From positions 1 through 64,000 of the forward strand of contig JAPYMA010001261.1 of assembly GCA_035041965.1 (NCBI GenBank): 64,000 nucleotides of DNA, written 5' to 3'. Shown here piece by piece: positions 1-11,505 of the stretch. Both the position numbers and the translations under genes were made by a program. Every line of letters begins with the position of its first letter. Position 1 is the stretch's first letter. Below the pieces are notes generated by a model. The model was not told where the DNA came from, made no database searches, and worked only from the letters and a program-made list of their open reading frames with translations. Origin of the DNA: Anisakis pegreffii. Lineage: Eukaryota; Nematoda; Chromadorea; Rhabditida; Anisakidae.

Positions 1-489
1 AAAAGAATAAGTTTGAAATGAGTAGTATTGGAAGACTAGTTAAGATAAGAAATGACGACTTGATGAAAAGTTACGAAAATTCCCGAAGAAAATCCCGATA
101 TCCCGAAGCAATCCCAATCCCGAGACTAAATCCTTAAATCCTGAATCAGTTCCTATTCCCAATCCCTATACAGTCGACGGCCGCAAACAATCAAGGAAGA
201 CAACAAATAAAACTACAAGATGGAGCGGAACAGAAAATTAAAAAAATAATTTTCACAAAAAAGTATCGAAGGAAACTAAAAAAAATAAAAATATAAACAA
301 AAATATAAAAAAATGAAACAAAATAAAAAATAATACAAAATAAAACAAAATAAAAAATAAAACAAAATAAAAATGAAACAAAATAAAAGAATAAAAAAAG
401 AAGAAAAAAATAAACAATCAGTTGAAAAAAGAATCAACTGAAAAGATAATTTTTCAATTTACCTAGTTCTAGGCTATTTATTATTGTCT
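1..489. repeat. AT-rich low-complexity DNA
   Basis: Between about 235 and 430 the sequence is almost only A with scattered T and C (AAATAAAACAAAATAAA type). At 60-180 there is a short run of degenerate CCCGAAT/AATCCCGA words. I see no gene, splice signal or RNA gene here. Confidence 0.7.
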
Positions 490-529
490 TGAGTGACCTA
501 CTGTTTAATTGATATTGTAATATACACAA

Positions 530-557
530 GCAATATCATCCAGCGATATGATATTGC
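530..557. other. 10 bp perfect hairpin
   Basis: GCAATATCAT at 530-539 pairs perfectly with ATGATATTGC at 548-557 across an 8-nt loop. It lies just upstream of the hairpin array at 690-1310 and may be part of the same repeat family. No function is inferred. Confidence 0.7.
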
Positions 558-689
558 TTAAACAATGTGATGAACTCTCTTCAGAGCAATTGTAATTTGA
601 TTGCTATTGTTTTAAGAACTGTTTAAGGCTTTATAAAGTCATCTCATGTAAATTTATATTTATTTGTTGTCCTATTGTTTGAAAGATTG

Positions 690-1310
690 TTGTTTTTATT
701 ATAGTTTCATGTTGCAGATCCTAATCTGCTTTTTGTTGTTATCATGTAAATTTATGTTTATCTGTTTTGTCTCCAAGACATTATAATTGTTCTTATATAT
801 CTTTGTTGCAGCCTATTATCTGCCTTTGTTTTATCTTGTAAATTTTATGTACCTGTTTCGTCTTCAAGACATTGTTGTTTTTATTGTAGTTTCATTGTTT
901 GCAGTTGATAATCTGCTCCTGTTTTCACCATGTAAATTTAATTCATCATGTACATTTGCCTCTAAGGCATCATCTTTTTTATTGTTTCATTGTTTGCAGT
1001 TCTTTATCTGCCTTTTGTTTTTATTCTGTAAATTTAATCCTCATGTACATTTGCCTCAAAGGCATCATTATTTTTAGTATGTTTCATTGTTTGCAGTTCA
1101 CTATCTGCCCTTTGTTTTTACCCATTGTTTTTATCCATGTATATTTGTCTTACAGACATCATTATTTTTATTGTAGTCTCATTGTTTGCAGTTAATAATC
1201 TGCCTCATTGTTATCATGTAAATTTTATTCGTCATGTAAAATTGTCTTATAGACATCATTATTATTTTTATTATTGCCTCATTGTCTGCAGATTAAAATC
1301 TGCAAAATAA
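690..1310. repeat. tandem array of ~95 bp units, each with two small hairpins
   Basis: At least six diverged units repeat every 94-106 bp. Landmarks recur in order: CATGTAAATTTA, a 4-5 bp stem with a 3-nt loop (GTCT-nnn-AGAC or GCCT-nnn-AGGC, at 769, 860, 958, 1053, 1147 and 1244), a T-rich stretch, TTTCATTGTTTGCAG, and a second stem GCAG-(8 nt)-CTGC. In the units at 958 and 1053 both arms of the first stem change together (T:A to C:G), so pairing is kept. Short open frames exist (787-1077 and others) but reflect the T-rich composition and are not called as genes. Confidence 0.75.
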
Positions 1311-1728
1311 GTTTATATAGAATGGTCACAATGTGACCTTAATGATAAGTGAGATTTAAAATGAGATTAGTACAGATACTCAGAATATGAGATTACATAG
1401 TTGGCAATACCAGTGAGGATTGGGATTATTACTAGCATTAGAAAAATATAAATAAGTTGTGCTCGCTCATATTGAGGTTGGCTCTGTTGATTCGAGAATA
1501 TAAAAAATAATTATAGAAAAAATTTTGCAATAATTTAATTGCTGCTGGTTGGATTTTGGGAATGTTCTTAATATGATATGTATTGCATTATATAATATAT
1601 GTTATGTCGCCGCCGTCCCTGTTCCGTGAGCTGATGCCTCCTTGAGCTTCTTGGTATGGCTGCCTTCTCGCCCTCCCCACCCCCCCCGATGATGATTAAG
1701 ATAAGATCCCCCACTCCCCCCCTGATAA
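1311..1728. other. no gene seen
   Basis: AT-rich spacer. Apart from a CCCC-rich patch near 1675-1720, related in composition to the adjacent minisatellite, nothing is recognisable. Confidence 0.5.
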
Positions 1729-1990
1729 GATGATGAAATTCCCATTCCCGTTGTTGTGGTTGTTGCCCTGGTCCCGTCCCCCGATGTTGTGATTGCCCTT
1801 CCCCATCCCTCCCATGATGAGAATCCCTTTTCCCTTGTGGTTGTGGTTGCCTTTCCCCGTCCCTCCCATGATGAGAGTCCCTTTTCCCCTGTGGTTGTGG
1901 TTGCCTTTCCCCGTCCCTCCTTTGATAAGATGGTATTCCCCTCCCTACTAACCTTACTAACATTCCTCGGGTTGCGGTTTTAGGTGACAA
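1729..1990. repeat. 54 bp minisatellite
   Basis: Units starting GATGAGARTCCC at 1817 and 1871, with a truncated third at 1925, are 54 bp apart and almost identical; a more diverged unit lies at 1729-1816. The strand is pyrimidine-rich with GTGGTTGTGGTTG cores. The period is a multiple of three, so the minus frame 1990-1568 (140 codons) reads an 18-residue repeat, DSHHGRDGERQPQPQGKR. Coding is possible (a low-complexity tail exon) but there is no other support, so it is listed as repeat DNA. Confidence 0.75.
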
Positions 1991-2737
1991 AATTATGATA
2001 AGATAAGGTGATTGAGTGATAAGAATTTCGGTTAGCTGATAAGAGTTCCGGTAGGCGTAGTTCGATAAGTGATAAGCGTAGTTGAGACTGATTTCGGGCT
2101 GAGTTGCACTAGTTCCATGATAAGTTCCATGATAAGAGGCCGGTGAGATGAATTAGAGATAGAGAATTAGAATTCCCAGCGTTTCCCTTAGATTTTGGCT
2201 GAGTATCTTCCCATCCCCCCGGGCTCCTGGATGTCTCCTTGGAGACGGTCTCCCCGTTGCTTAGACTCCGTATGCGCGTGATACATGTGTGTTCCTCTGT
2301 AGTGGTCTTTTTTTGCGGTCATGTTTATAATAATATTGCGGTCGTGTTGCTGTTTGCTGTTATGTAGGTTGCTGGTGTCGTATTTGTTTCGTTGTCATGA
2401 AAATTATTCCGATTTCATTCACGTTGTTAGCGGTCGTTGCGAGGATTTTGTTAGATATGTCGATCATTTCAAAAAAACATCATCGAATGTTTGAGTAGCG
2501 ATCAGTCATGAGAAGATATAGTTAGTCATAGAAAATAATGATAATTCAAATCAAGAAAAAAAAGTAACATCTGATAATATACCGAGATTTACGAGTAAGG
2601 ATTTTGAGTTCTCGATTGCAGAGAACTATGATGTTGATCCAAAATAATTTGAGAAATTTATGATTTCCAGTTTTTCCATTTATTACTTTTTGGTTCTAGT
2701 TCTGTTTAACTAATGAGATGTTTTGCTGTTATTTTGA
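1991..2737. other. no gene seen
   Basis: The left part (1990-2130) is built of degenerate GATAAG words; the rest is G/T-rich unique sequence. No exon or RNA gene can be supported. Confidence 0.5.
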
Positions 2738-3140
2738 ATGTTACTGATATTATTTCTTTTTCTTTTATTACTATTGCTATTATTGATATTAGTGTTATTA
2801 TTATTTGGTGCTTTTTTATGTGGATGTGATGATGATGGCTTTATTTTTTATTATGTGTTGATTTTTGTGGATGTGATTTATTATTATTTGTTTTTGTGTG
2901 TTGATTTTTCTATGTTAGTATTATTATTATTTGGTGCTTTTTTATGTGGATGTGATGACGATGACTTTATTTTTTATTATGTGTTGATTTTTATGAATGT
3001 GATTTATTATTATTTGTTTTTGTGTGTTGATTTTTATGTTAGTATTATTATTATTTGGTGCTTTTTTATGTGGATGTGATGACGATGGCTTGATTTTTTA
3101 TCATGTGTTGATTTTTATGGATGTGATTTATTATTATGTT
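2738..3140. repeat. ~125 bp T-rich tandem repeat, about 2.6 copies
   Basis: TTGGTGCTTTTTTATGTGG recurs near 2805, 2931 and 3055, giving periods of about 126 and 124 bp, with high identity between copies. The plus strand is T/G-rich and almost free of C. A frame at 2738-3079 stays open with a repeated hydrophobic segment containing GAFLCGCDDD, but composition alone can explain it, so it is not called as a gene. Confidence 0.75.
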
Positions 3141-3499
3141 TTCTATTGTTTTTTGAGTTGCTAATTTGTTTTTTGTTTATTGGTTCTATGTTACTAATTT
3201 TTCGTTCTGATATTTGATGCAATTTTCTCATGTTTCATATTTTGTGATGATTTTTAGAAATTGATGTGATGACGATGCATTGTTTTGAATTTGTTTGTGA
3301 TGTTATTTTTCATTTCATGTGTTCTGGTTACTAATTTAATTATACTTTTAGTTAGTTAATAGTTTAGTTGTTTGATTAGTTACTACATTGTTTCGATAGT
3401 TACTAAATTGTTTGATTAGTTATATTTTAAGTTACTAACTTGTTTTGAGTTTAGTTAGTTCGATTTTATTAATATTTATTATTGATATTGCTGTATAAT
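3141..3499. other. no gene seen
   Basis: T-rich, with the phrase GTTACTAA(A/T)TTGTTTGATTAG repeated loosely at 3370-3440. Nothing codes recognisably. Confidence 0.5.
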
Positions 3500-3830
3500 T
3501 ATTGAAAAGCGAAAAAAAATCAAAAAATAAACAAAAAATAAAAAAACAAAAAAATAATAAAAAAGAAAAAACAAAAAAATAATAAAATATAAAAAAACAA
3601 AAAATAATAAAATAAAAAAACCAAAAAAATGATAAAAAATAAAAAAACAAAAAAATAATAAAAAACAAAAAAACAAAAAAACGAAAAAAATAAAAAAACA
3701 AAAAAATAATAAAAAATAAAAAAAATAAAAAATAAAAAAACAAAAAAATAACAAAAAAGAAAAAAGAAAAAAAATTATTAAAAATAAAAAAATACAAAAA
3801 ACCAAAAAATTAAAAAAAAACAAAAATCGT
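3500..3830. repeat. A-rich simple-sequence tract
   Basis: About 330 bases of A runs separated by single C, T or G (AAAAACAAAAAAATAATAAA style). Long Phe-rich minus-strand frames here are an artefact of poly-T. Confidence 0.9.
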
Positions 3831-4989
3831 GTTCTGGACATTTATCCCATTTAATAATTTCTAATCTTATTTAGTTTCAGATCCGGATGGACGAACGCTC
3901 ACAAGACAACAAGCAAAGAGGATGACTCGAAGGAATGAGGCGAAGCAGCCGAAAACTCGAAACGAAGAGGCTAAGCAGAAGAGGACTCAAAGGGAACGGA
4001 CGGACGAACGAGTGGATGGATCGGATCGGAAGAACGAATCAGGGAAGAAATTCGAAAGGACTGAGTGCAAAAGCGAAAACGGCAAGTCAAGAAATCGCTC
4101 GAGCGCAAGACAGTGGCAAGTAATTTGGCAACAATTCATCATCAAGGTCGTTTTAGAGGTGAAATCTAAATTATCTCCCAAATTCATTGCCATCGAATCT
4201 CAAATCTCAAACGAGCCATTCCGATGCTCTGCGGTCTTTTACTAAATTTTTGGATTACATCAGTATTCATATCGGATCCTCCTTAGAAGATAAATATTCA
4301 TCTGAATGTTATATTTTCTACATTATTTTATTAGGTTTTTCGCTTTCAAACAAGCGTAGGCCTTGACTTCGATTTGCTTCCGTGAAAGCGAAGTAATGGT
4401 CAAGCACGAATCGAAGTTAAATCGCAGCAATGGGTTAGACCAGAATTGATTGCTTCATTTTATATGCAGCTGATGTATGTCGTTTCAGTGTGAACGATTT
4501 TAGTTGCATTTATTCGAATCTTCATTATTTTAGCTCGCCAATCATCATCACTCACTTCAATTGATATTCACCATTTCTGCTGATATTCGGCTCGGAAAAC
4601 ATCATAACGATAGTTAAAGAAAGTGATGGGAAGATACGAATCAAACATATCACTATTGAATGCTCACTTCCTCTATCAATCATTTCCTCGTTTTCATGAC
4701 TTGTTCGGCAATATATTGAGCAAGCAGTTTAGTAGTTCAGCGGAAGAAATTGAAATGGGAAACAGAAAATTATTCGGCTTGTCGTTAATGAATTTGAATA
4801 CTACTTTGCGTTAATAGGAGGTTAATGAACTCAGAAGCGCTGTCCATTCAGCGGTACATTGATATGTTATGAAAATAACACCGATTAGATAGCAATTTGT
4901 GATTTTTTAAAAGTAGCGATCAGATGAACAATGAAGAACTGATGAGTGAATCCGCTTGAAAATCATTCGTTATAGCTTTCCATTATTCG
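3831..4989. other. no gene supported
   Basis: At 3880-4120 the plus strand is purine-rich and gives a low-complexity Arg/Lys/Glu frame (3922-4245) with no family signature. A frame at 4623-4814 is likewise unrecognised. The 3' part may hold degraded upstream exons of the lipase pseudogene at 4990, but I could not align any. Confidence 0.45.
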
Positions 4990-6394
4990 AATATTTCTAT
5001 TTGATTCAGCCGCAAATAACTGAAAATCATGGATATCCAACAGAGATTCATAATGTTACAATCGAAGATGGATATATTCTACGGTTGCATCGAATTCCGT
5101 TCAGTCGACAAGGCAAGCGATCATATTTTCTTAGCGCGTAATTCTCGCTTTCCTTGTCCATCGCTTAATTGCGAAATAGGGGGAATTTAAGCGAAGAATC
5201 GCAGACTGTATAGAAATGGAAAAACAAATCATGCTAATAGAAATGGAAAATTTCATCAATCCCAATTTTCGTTACGTCAGTCTTCTGATGTCAAGATCTC
5301 CGTTCACTTGAAGAATGAAAAGCGGTCTGCTTATTAATAATGAACTATTTAGGAAATCGCACAAAACAGGCGACAAGAAACCCGTTGTTTTTCTGGAACA
5401 TGGCTTAATCGGCTGAAGTGCAGTTTGGGTAACAGATTTTTTGGCCGTTCACCTAGGCGTGTGCATATTACGGATTGTTTTGAACTTTAGTTGGTTCGCT
5501 TTGTGATTTGAGTCAGGTGTAACTGGACAGAGCGAACAACTCGAAATTGTGAGTAATCGGAAAACGAATAAACGGAAAGAGGTGCAATTTGGCAATACTT
5601 TAACTCCATATGGAAATAGCAAATTCCAAAATCAGTAGTCGAACGATGAAATTGAATATTGTGCAAACACTGGTATTGAAATACACCGGTATTCAATGGT
5701 ATCCATCACTTACTACTGGTGTGCTTGGAGATTGCAGTCGACGGCTATTATCGCTTTGCTTGTTGCTTTCTTTTTGACAATGGCGTCAAAAGTAGTGGCG
5801 TTAGAAGGTGGATAATTGAATAATTTGTCATTTCCCTGTTTTCGAAGCTGTGCTTTAACTGCGCAAATATCCTACTCTGAACAACAAAAACGAATTTCAG
5901 TGCCATTTACAAGCGATAAATTTTTTGAATGATTTCTTGCTGAACCACACGCCATCTCAAATATCCACTTCAGCCCGATCCCACGAAGTTTAAAATTTCG
6001 TCAACTTCAAGTATAGCTCCATTTGTTGACGATTTCATTCACTCACGATCATTTTCATTTGTAGACATTTGCAGTCTAATGTACGCTGCTTGTCTTGTAC
6101 TTATCAGAAAAGCGTCTGATCGAGACAAGCGCGAACTTTCCAATAAGTTTTGCCTTTTGAATGAAGCAGGTTTGTTGAATTTTGCTTTTGTTTCATTTTC
6201 GAAATCACCCGAAACTTGACGTGATTGAATTTTGTTATGAGAGAATTGTGGCGAGAGTTGCCGACGTTTTGAAAAACATGTGGAACATCAACAGATTGCG
6301 TTTTTTCACATATTACTCGAGCGGACTACCTCTTGAGATGTTTCGTCATTTCATGGAATTAAACAGCAATAATGCGGCCGTTTTGGAACAATGA
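4990..6394 (+). pseudogene. acid lipase (lysosomal/gastric type) pseudogene
   Basis: Three pieces of an alpha/beta-hydrolase lipase occur in family order on the plus strand. Near 5011-5120, after a TTGATTCAG acceptor, a frame reads HGYPTEIHNVTIEDGYILRL then HRIP, the N-terminal signature of LIPA/LIPF-type enzymes. Near 5352-5450 a frame reads KKPVVFLEHGL (the HGL loop), then an in-frame TGA, then SAVWVTD. At 6215-6394 a frame contains NINRLRFFTYYSSGLPLEMF, resembling the C-terminal N-x-TR-x-PVY-x-SH-x-PAGTS region. I cannot find an intact nucleophile-elbow G-x-S-x-G exon or clean splice sites. The stop and missing core indicate a dead gene. That the three pieces belong to one gene is inference from order and spacing. 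Confidence 0.6.
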
Positions 6395-6966
6395 TCTTCA
6401 GTTTTATTTTGGATATTTATCAGCAATACAAATCGCTAATACCACTCAATTTTAAGATGAACGAACATACGAGGCCAATATATTTGCATCTGTGAAGTTT
6501 ACGTTGGAAAGGATTCTCCGATTCCGCTCCTGGTTGTTTAAAACCTTCCTTTCGTTCAAGCGAAAAGGTACTTCGATCACATTCCGGGCATCAGATCGCA
6601 GATTTCTGCTTCAAGTAGATATTGTTAGCTTTCACCGTTTTTCATTTGCAAGCAATCTTTAAAATATACTCCCGAAAGATTCCGATTCGTTTTGTTCGTT
6701 TCGCATTCGATAGACACTTTTTATCAATGTTGCAATCGCTATCATCCGTTGCCCTAATAAGGCTTGAATCAAACCTTAAACAGTACCGAAATTAATACGA
6801 ATCATAATCTTTTCTCGAATCTCCGCTCGACACTCCTCAAATTTGAATTTGTTGGAACACCGCCTTGACTGAAAACCTGAGAAGGCACCACTTGAATAGT
6901 ACTTCAACTGTCTTTCGCATTGCTATAACTTCGCTCGAACATCACTAAGTAACCTTCATCCGAAAA
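6395..6966. other. no gene seen
   Basis: Unique AT-rich sequence following the lipase pseudogene. It might hold its decayed last exon, which I cannot recognise. Confidence 0.45.
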
Positions 6967-7010
6967 GCTTTGCATGCGAGAAGTCGGGGGTTCGAATCCC
7001 TCATCCTTCA
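6967..7010 (+). tRNA. 3' half of tRNA-Ala (TGC), truncated
   Basis: The 44 bases from the anticodon loop (CTTTGCATG) through the T arm (GGGGG-TTCGAAT-CCCTC) to the discriminator A match the 3' half of the complete tRNA-Ala at 23286-23357 with two mismatches, one in the T stem and one in the acceptor stem. The D arm and 5' acceptor strand are absent: bases before 6967 do not resemble the tRNA. A T6 run follows a few bases later. It cannot form a cloverleaf and is a tRNA-derived fragment, not a functional gene. Confidence 0.85.
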
Positions 7011-8495
7011 GACGCTTTTTTTCAGAGTTGTAAATATTCACTTACTTAACAATCGCTTGAATAATCGATAACACTGTAAAAAGTAGTTTCCAGCATTTTA
7101 TGCATGAAAAATGCAGAATTTGGTGGTTTCATATGCGCAATATTCTGCGACAACCGTGGCAAACATTGAAAGTTGATCGAATGAGAGCAAGAATTTCATT
7201 TTGGACAGCAATGATGAAAAAAATGATAATAATAACGATCAAGTACAACAAAACATGACAATGCTTGTAAGCACTAACCACAGCAATGAACCCAATGAAG
7301 CCAATAATAACAAGAAACGATAATGAATGTGTTACTCAAATGGAACTCAAATCCATCATCTAGTCCTTTTATCCATACTTCCGTGTAACAATAACTCTTG
7401 TGATCTATTGTTCATAGTCTTACTCATTCAAAATTTTTGTCTGACAATTTTTGTATTCAGTATCTGTGCACTGATCCAACATAATGCTCATGCAAATCTC
7501 GATTCCGCATCTCTACGATCGGAGGCGTTTCTTGCCGTGCTCATCCCTTCCTTGATGGCAATTTAAAACACTGAAACATTGGTAGGAATACACGTTTCGG
7601 TCTGCTTAACGATGATTTTTCTCGGTCAGCCGTTATAAGCAAGAATGCGAGCGAGAATATTGATAACTCGGTCAACATTGCTCTCAAAATTTGAAACATC
7701 GATAATCACTGATGAAATGGTACTGTAAAAGAATTCAAAAAAATCGTTAATGTCTACTATAATTGCAGTTTTTATTAGCATTATTTATTGGTGAGTTGCC
7801 CCTGAGTGTCATTGTTGCTGTCAACAATTTGGTAAGTGCTCAACTTATTGCCATTGCATTTATTTGCGAATAGTTGAAGCTGTTTTGGTGCCCTATGTGA
7901 GCAAGGAGCTGAAGGAAATTAGAGAAAATTATTCAATCATTTATTTATTCACTCACTAGCACATGGCTTAACAGCAATGACGTTTTGTTGTGTAACAGTT
8001 ACATCGAAATTTCCAGAGTTATCGTTACTTTCGTAACCGTAACAGTTTTCATGCTGGTATTATACATCGAATCATCGTTGTTGCCTAAGTGAACGAACGA
8101 ATAAACAATTTTCTACAATTCCTCTTCTTTATTTCATGAAGCAGAGGAACGGTTGCAGTTATTCTCAACAAATACATTTACTGTACAATCTATTGCTGAA
8201 CTTACGCGGTTGCATGAACTCGTCAATGTTACCATTACTGTGATTGTTATCATTATCACTCTTTTACTGACCGTTTCTTAATAGTTCAGGCAACATTCAC
8301 TATAATAATTATTACTCGTATATCAGTCATCATTGCGATGCTTGATGATTATTACAATTGATCTTATTGCTTACACAATGTGAACGTTTTTCAGATGGAT
8401 AGACAACAATGCCTTAACGTTACTATTATTACTGACAGTCGTACAGTAATAGTATCCTGAAATGTTCCGCAATCTTTTTGAATTCGTTCAGTTCA
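7011..8495. other. no gene seen
   Basis: AT-rich intergenic sequence with scattered AAT/ATT and GTTATTATC words around 7210-7290 and 8220-8420. No exon chain or RNA gene is recognised. It contains the 3' flank of the chemoreceptor gene on the minus strand. Confidence 0.5.
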
Positions 8496-11400
8496 TTATT
8501 TTTTCCACATTTGCGTGAGTAAAGTGAAATGTTGATGACTTTCTTTCTCGGTATCATATTGTTGCTGTAGTGAGATTCTCTTCTGTACAATAGTACTCAT
8601 TGGCTTCGAGTAGTCGTCACTTTGAGAACGGGATTCTCGACACTGACCACTGAAGACGAACCGTTCCTCTTGGCCGATCATTACTTGGTTATGAGGTTCG
8701 CTCTCGTTGTATTTCAGCCGCACGGAATTTGACGACGATTCATACCGATGACGCTTCCGATTCGTATCATTTTCATTCACCAATTTGGCAAATGATCGCC
8801 TAAAGCTGTTAATCTTGAATAATGATGGTTCCAATCAACGCGCTTAGAAGAAATTTTTTGGTTCAGCTGCTCAGGATTCCCCGAAATGGTCTACAGCCAT
8901 TTGGTATGCGACGCCGAATCTGTGTGCTCGAGCCCGAATCAAATTTTGCTAACATTTGCTACCATCAGTCACTTCTTACTGGTGATAGCTTACGAATTTT
9001 CGTCATCTTTTCTTTTTCATTGTACTACTTAGGTCCCATAATGTTGCAGTAACTGACAATGATAATGAAAATTCGAGAGGAACTCACCTTGCAATTTGTC
9101 TCAGTTGTGAATTTTTTGCAACGGCAAGCAGCGGAAACATTGAGCCATACACTGTAGTGAACAAAATGATCAGTTCCGAAAATGGCGCTGAGCTGTGAAT
9201 TGCCTCACCGTCGAATGTACTGAATTTCATTGATGAACGCAACAACAGTAATGTTAGCCATGTCAGTGAGAACGCTCACACTCACACTGATATTCTAATG
9301 TTTTTAAACGTGATATTCAATGTTGATAGAACGCAACATGATAGTTGATGTTGCTATTTGATGATTTTTTAATAGTTTTCTGGCAAAACACATGAGGAAT
9401 GCAAACGAAAATTCAGCTTACTTATCCAAAAAAGCGAACATGAGTAGTGCCACCAATGATAGCCCACTTGTAATGGCCAAAGCTGCCATAGTCGGGACAA
9501 GAATATGCATCATTCGGATATTTTCCTGGAATTTTTCAATTCATCAATGCATTTCGATTACCAGTCGTTTTTTTGATGGAATATTTGATAGTTAGTCTGA
9601 TTGAAGTGTATCTGCGAGTCACTTAAGCTGCGGATTCCACTTGGTTTCAGATTCACCTTAACAGACAGCTACATTCAGGTACATATGAACTACCAAACAC
9701 AAGTCAAGCAAACAGTCGTATGAGAACAATGACAAATTACTATGACTAGCACCTCGTCTCAACTTTGCGACGATAGATTACAGGTGGGTACTGGAAAAAT
9801 GTGAGGAATGAAGCGGGAGATTTGGTTGTTCTTAGGTAAATGCATCTCTTCGGAGCTATAGAAATGCTACATAGGTCGAAACAAATTACCGCGGTAAAAG
9901 CGAATGGCCAGTAAAAGCAGTTAACGCTGTCTGCATAATTCAATCCTCAGAGAAGATAAAATGTAAATCTTATGAGTGATAGATCACTTTTGTCCAATGT
10001 GGATTTGTATCGCTTAGCGGAGAGGTGGTGGAGGGTAATCCGAAAGATACTCAGACCTTGCGATCGCGCAATGCAGTCGTCTGCACTATCTTCAAAAGTG
10101 TCGTGAAGGCTGCTCTATCAGTGGCTTTCGTTCGATCAGACAAAGAAGAAAATGGCCAAAGAATCCGGATTTGAATGAAGAACGAATAAACGAATAAATC
10201 AGTGATGCACCTGCAGCTGATAACGTTCACTGAGAGAATGTAATGAGTGATTGATGAATTGAGTGATACGTTTCCGTTGATTCACTCTAAGTAGCACCAG
10301 TGATAGCAGCAACGTTATCAGTTCGATTATGCAGATGCTGGTGACTGAGAAGAGTGCCGATCGAGGTTTCGCCACATATATCGAACAATACCGGATGTAA
10401 CCTGGTAGAACCCGATTGTAGGTCACCGCCACTGTGATAGCCAATGCAACCAGCCACTGTAATTAGCATAAAGATGATGTTAATTACAACGATGATTCCG
10501 AGTGAATGAAAACAGTCAAAATGGCATACTGATCATGAAAATATCTTAACAGTAAATCTGCTGATCATGATGATAATACTCTCTTTTAAGTGCGATGCAA
10601 TTAGTGAATAATATCAACACCAATGATAATATCGCTATTAGTAAATGAAAATGATAACCTGCAAAATCACTAGTGATATTCCGACAAAAACAGAGCCATG
10701 AAGTTCGTAAGTTTGAAAGTGTATGGTTGCAATGGTTCTCTCAGCAGCCAGAACAATACTTCCAAGTATGGTCGCGTAAATAGCAAATAAAATTGGCGAT
10801 CGAACAAGACCGCAATGATACGATTCGATCATAAACGAGCAAGCATCAGTCCATTCATCGTCAACATTATCACTGTTGCTGTTCCATATCAGAGTGACAA
10901 ACAAACTGAAATCTCGATCATGTTAATTTCTACTCAAATTGTTACGACTATCAAGTGATTATCTTGCAAAAGAAAATCATAAACTTACCCATAACCAGCC
11001 AAAATAAGGACTTGTGAGCAAGCGAAAATCGCTCCAACAGTGAGACTTATCAACGATAATCGCACATTTATGTGCAAATGATTCGCGTTCTTCGATTTCA
11101 GCGTATATATGAACAATGTGCTCAAAACTAAGCCACTCACACTAGACACGATTTGCAGAAGGCGTAGAGTCTGAAAGCGAATGATAGTCGAAGAAACATT
11201 TGATTTCACATGTTATACGTTGCTGAATTGAATACTATTTCAAATTTAGTTCCTCGTTAGCTTCTAACAACTCTTCCAACACTCTCAAACTAGTGAATAT
11301 GATTCGATTGGAGTATTTTATCAAAGTTTAGCAAAGCAACTAAGAATAATTAGTGCAAACGAACCTGTATAAAAGGACTTGTGGAGATTTGTTTAGCGAG

Positions 11401-11505
11401 TTTACAGTCCGACAGCGAGAAATTTGCCAGAGTTATGCTGCTGTTGGTCTCGATACTGACGCCGCTTGTCGTTGCATGAAGTGCAGTTATTTGATTTGAA
11501 TTCAT
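8496..11505 (-). CDS. nematode serpentine chemoreceptor (srab/sre-like GPCR)
   Basis: Seven exons: 11505-11365, 11170-10989, 10905-10659, 10456-10211, 9525-9422, 9219-9088, 8805-8496. They join in frame to 453 residues, all with GT-AG introns. Exon 1 begins at ATG and has N-glycosylation-type NSS and NFS sites. CKLAKQISTSPFIQ then leads into TM1, as in Srab proteins. AAERTIAT (about 161-168) follows TM3, and SLSERYQLQ|ENIR (about 264-276) follows TM5; both are hallmarks of the srab/sre superfamily. FSELIILFTTVYG lies in TM7. The last exon adds a polar cytoplasmic tail of about 102 residues, rich in Ser, Arg and Gln, longer than I expect for the family. The expected role is ligand detection in sensory neurons. 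Family placement between srab and sre is not certain. Confidence 0.88.

Noticed and set aside
787..1310. Three overlapping Phe/Leu-rich plus-strand frames
   Set aside because: They follow a T-rich tandem repeat and shift frame between units; no splice or family support.
3435..3841. 120-codon Phe-rich minus-strand frames
   Set aside because: Produced entirely by the poly-A simple repeat read in reverse.
3922..4245. Arg/Lys/Glu-rich frame of 107 codons
   Set aside because: Purine-rich low complexity gives open frames on its own; no motif, no neighbouring exons.
9746..9943. Minus-strand 65-codon frame considered as the last exon of the chemoreceptor
   Set aside because: It lies inside an intron; the in-frame continuation ENIRMMHIL is at 9525-9422 and matches the family motif after SLSERYQLQ.
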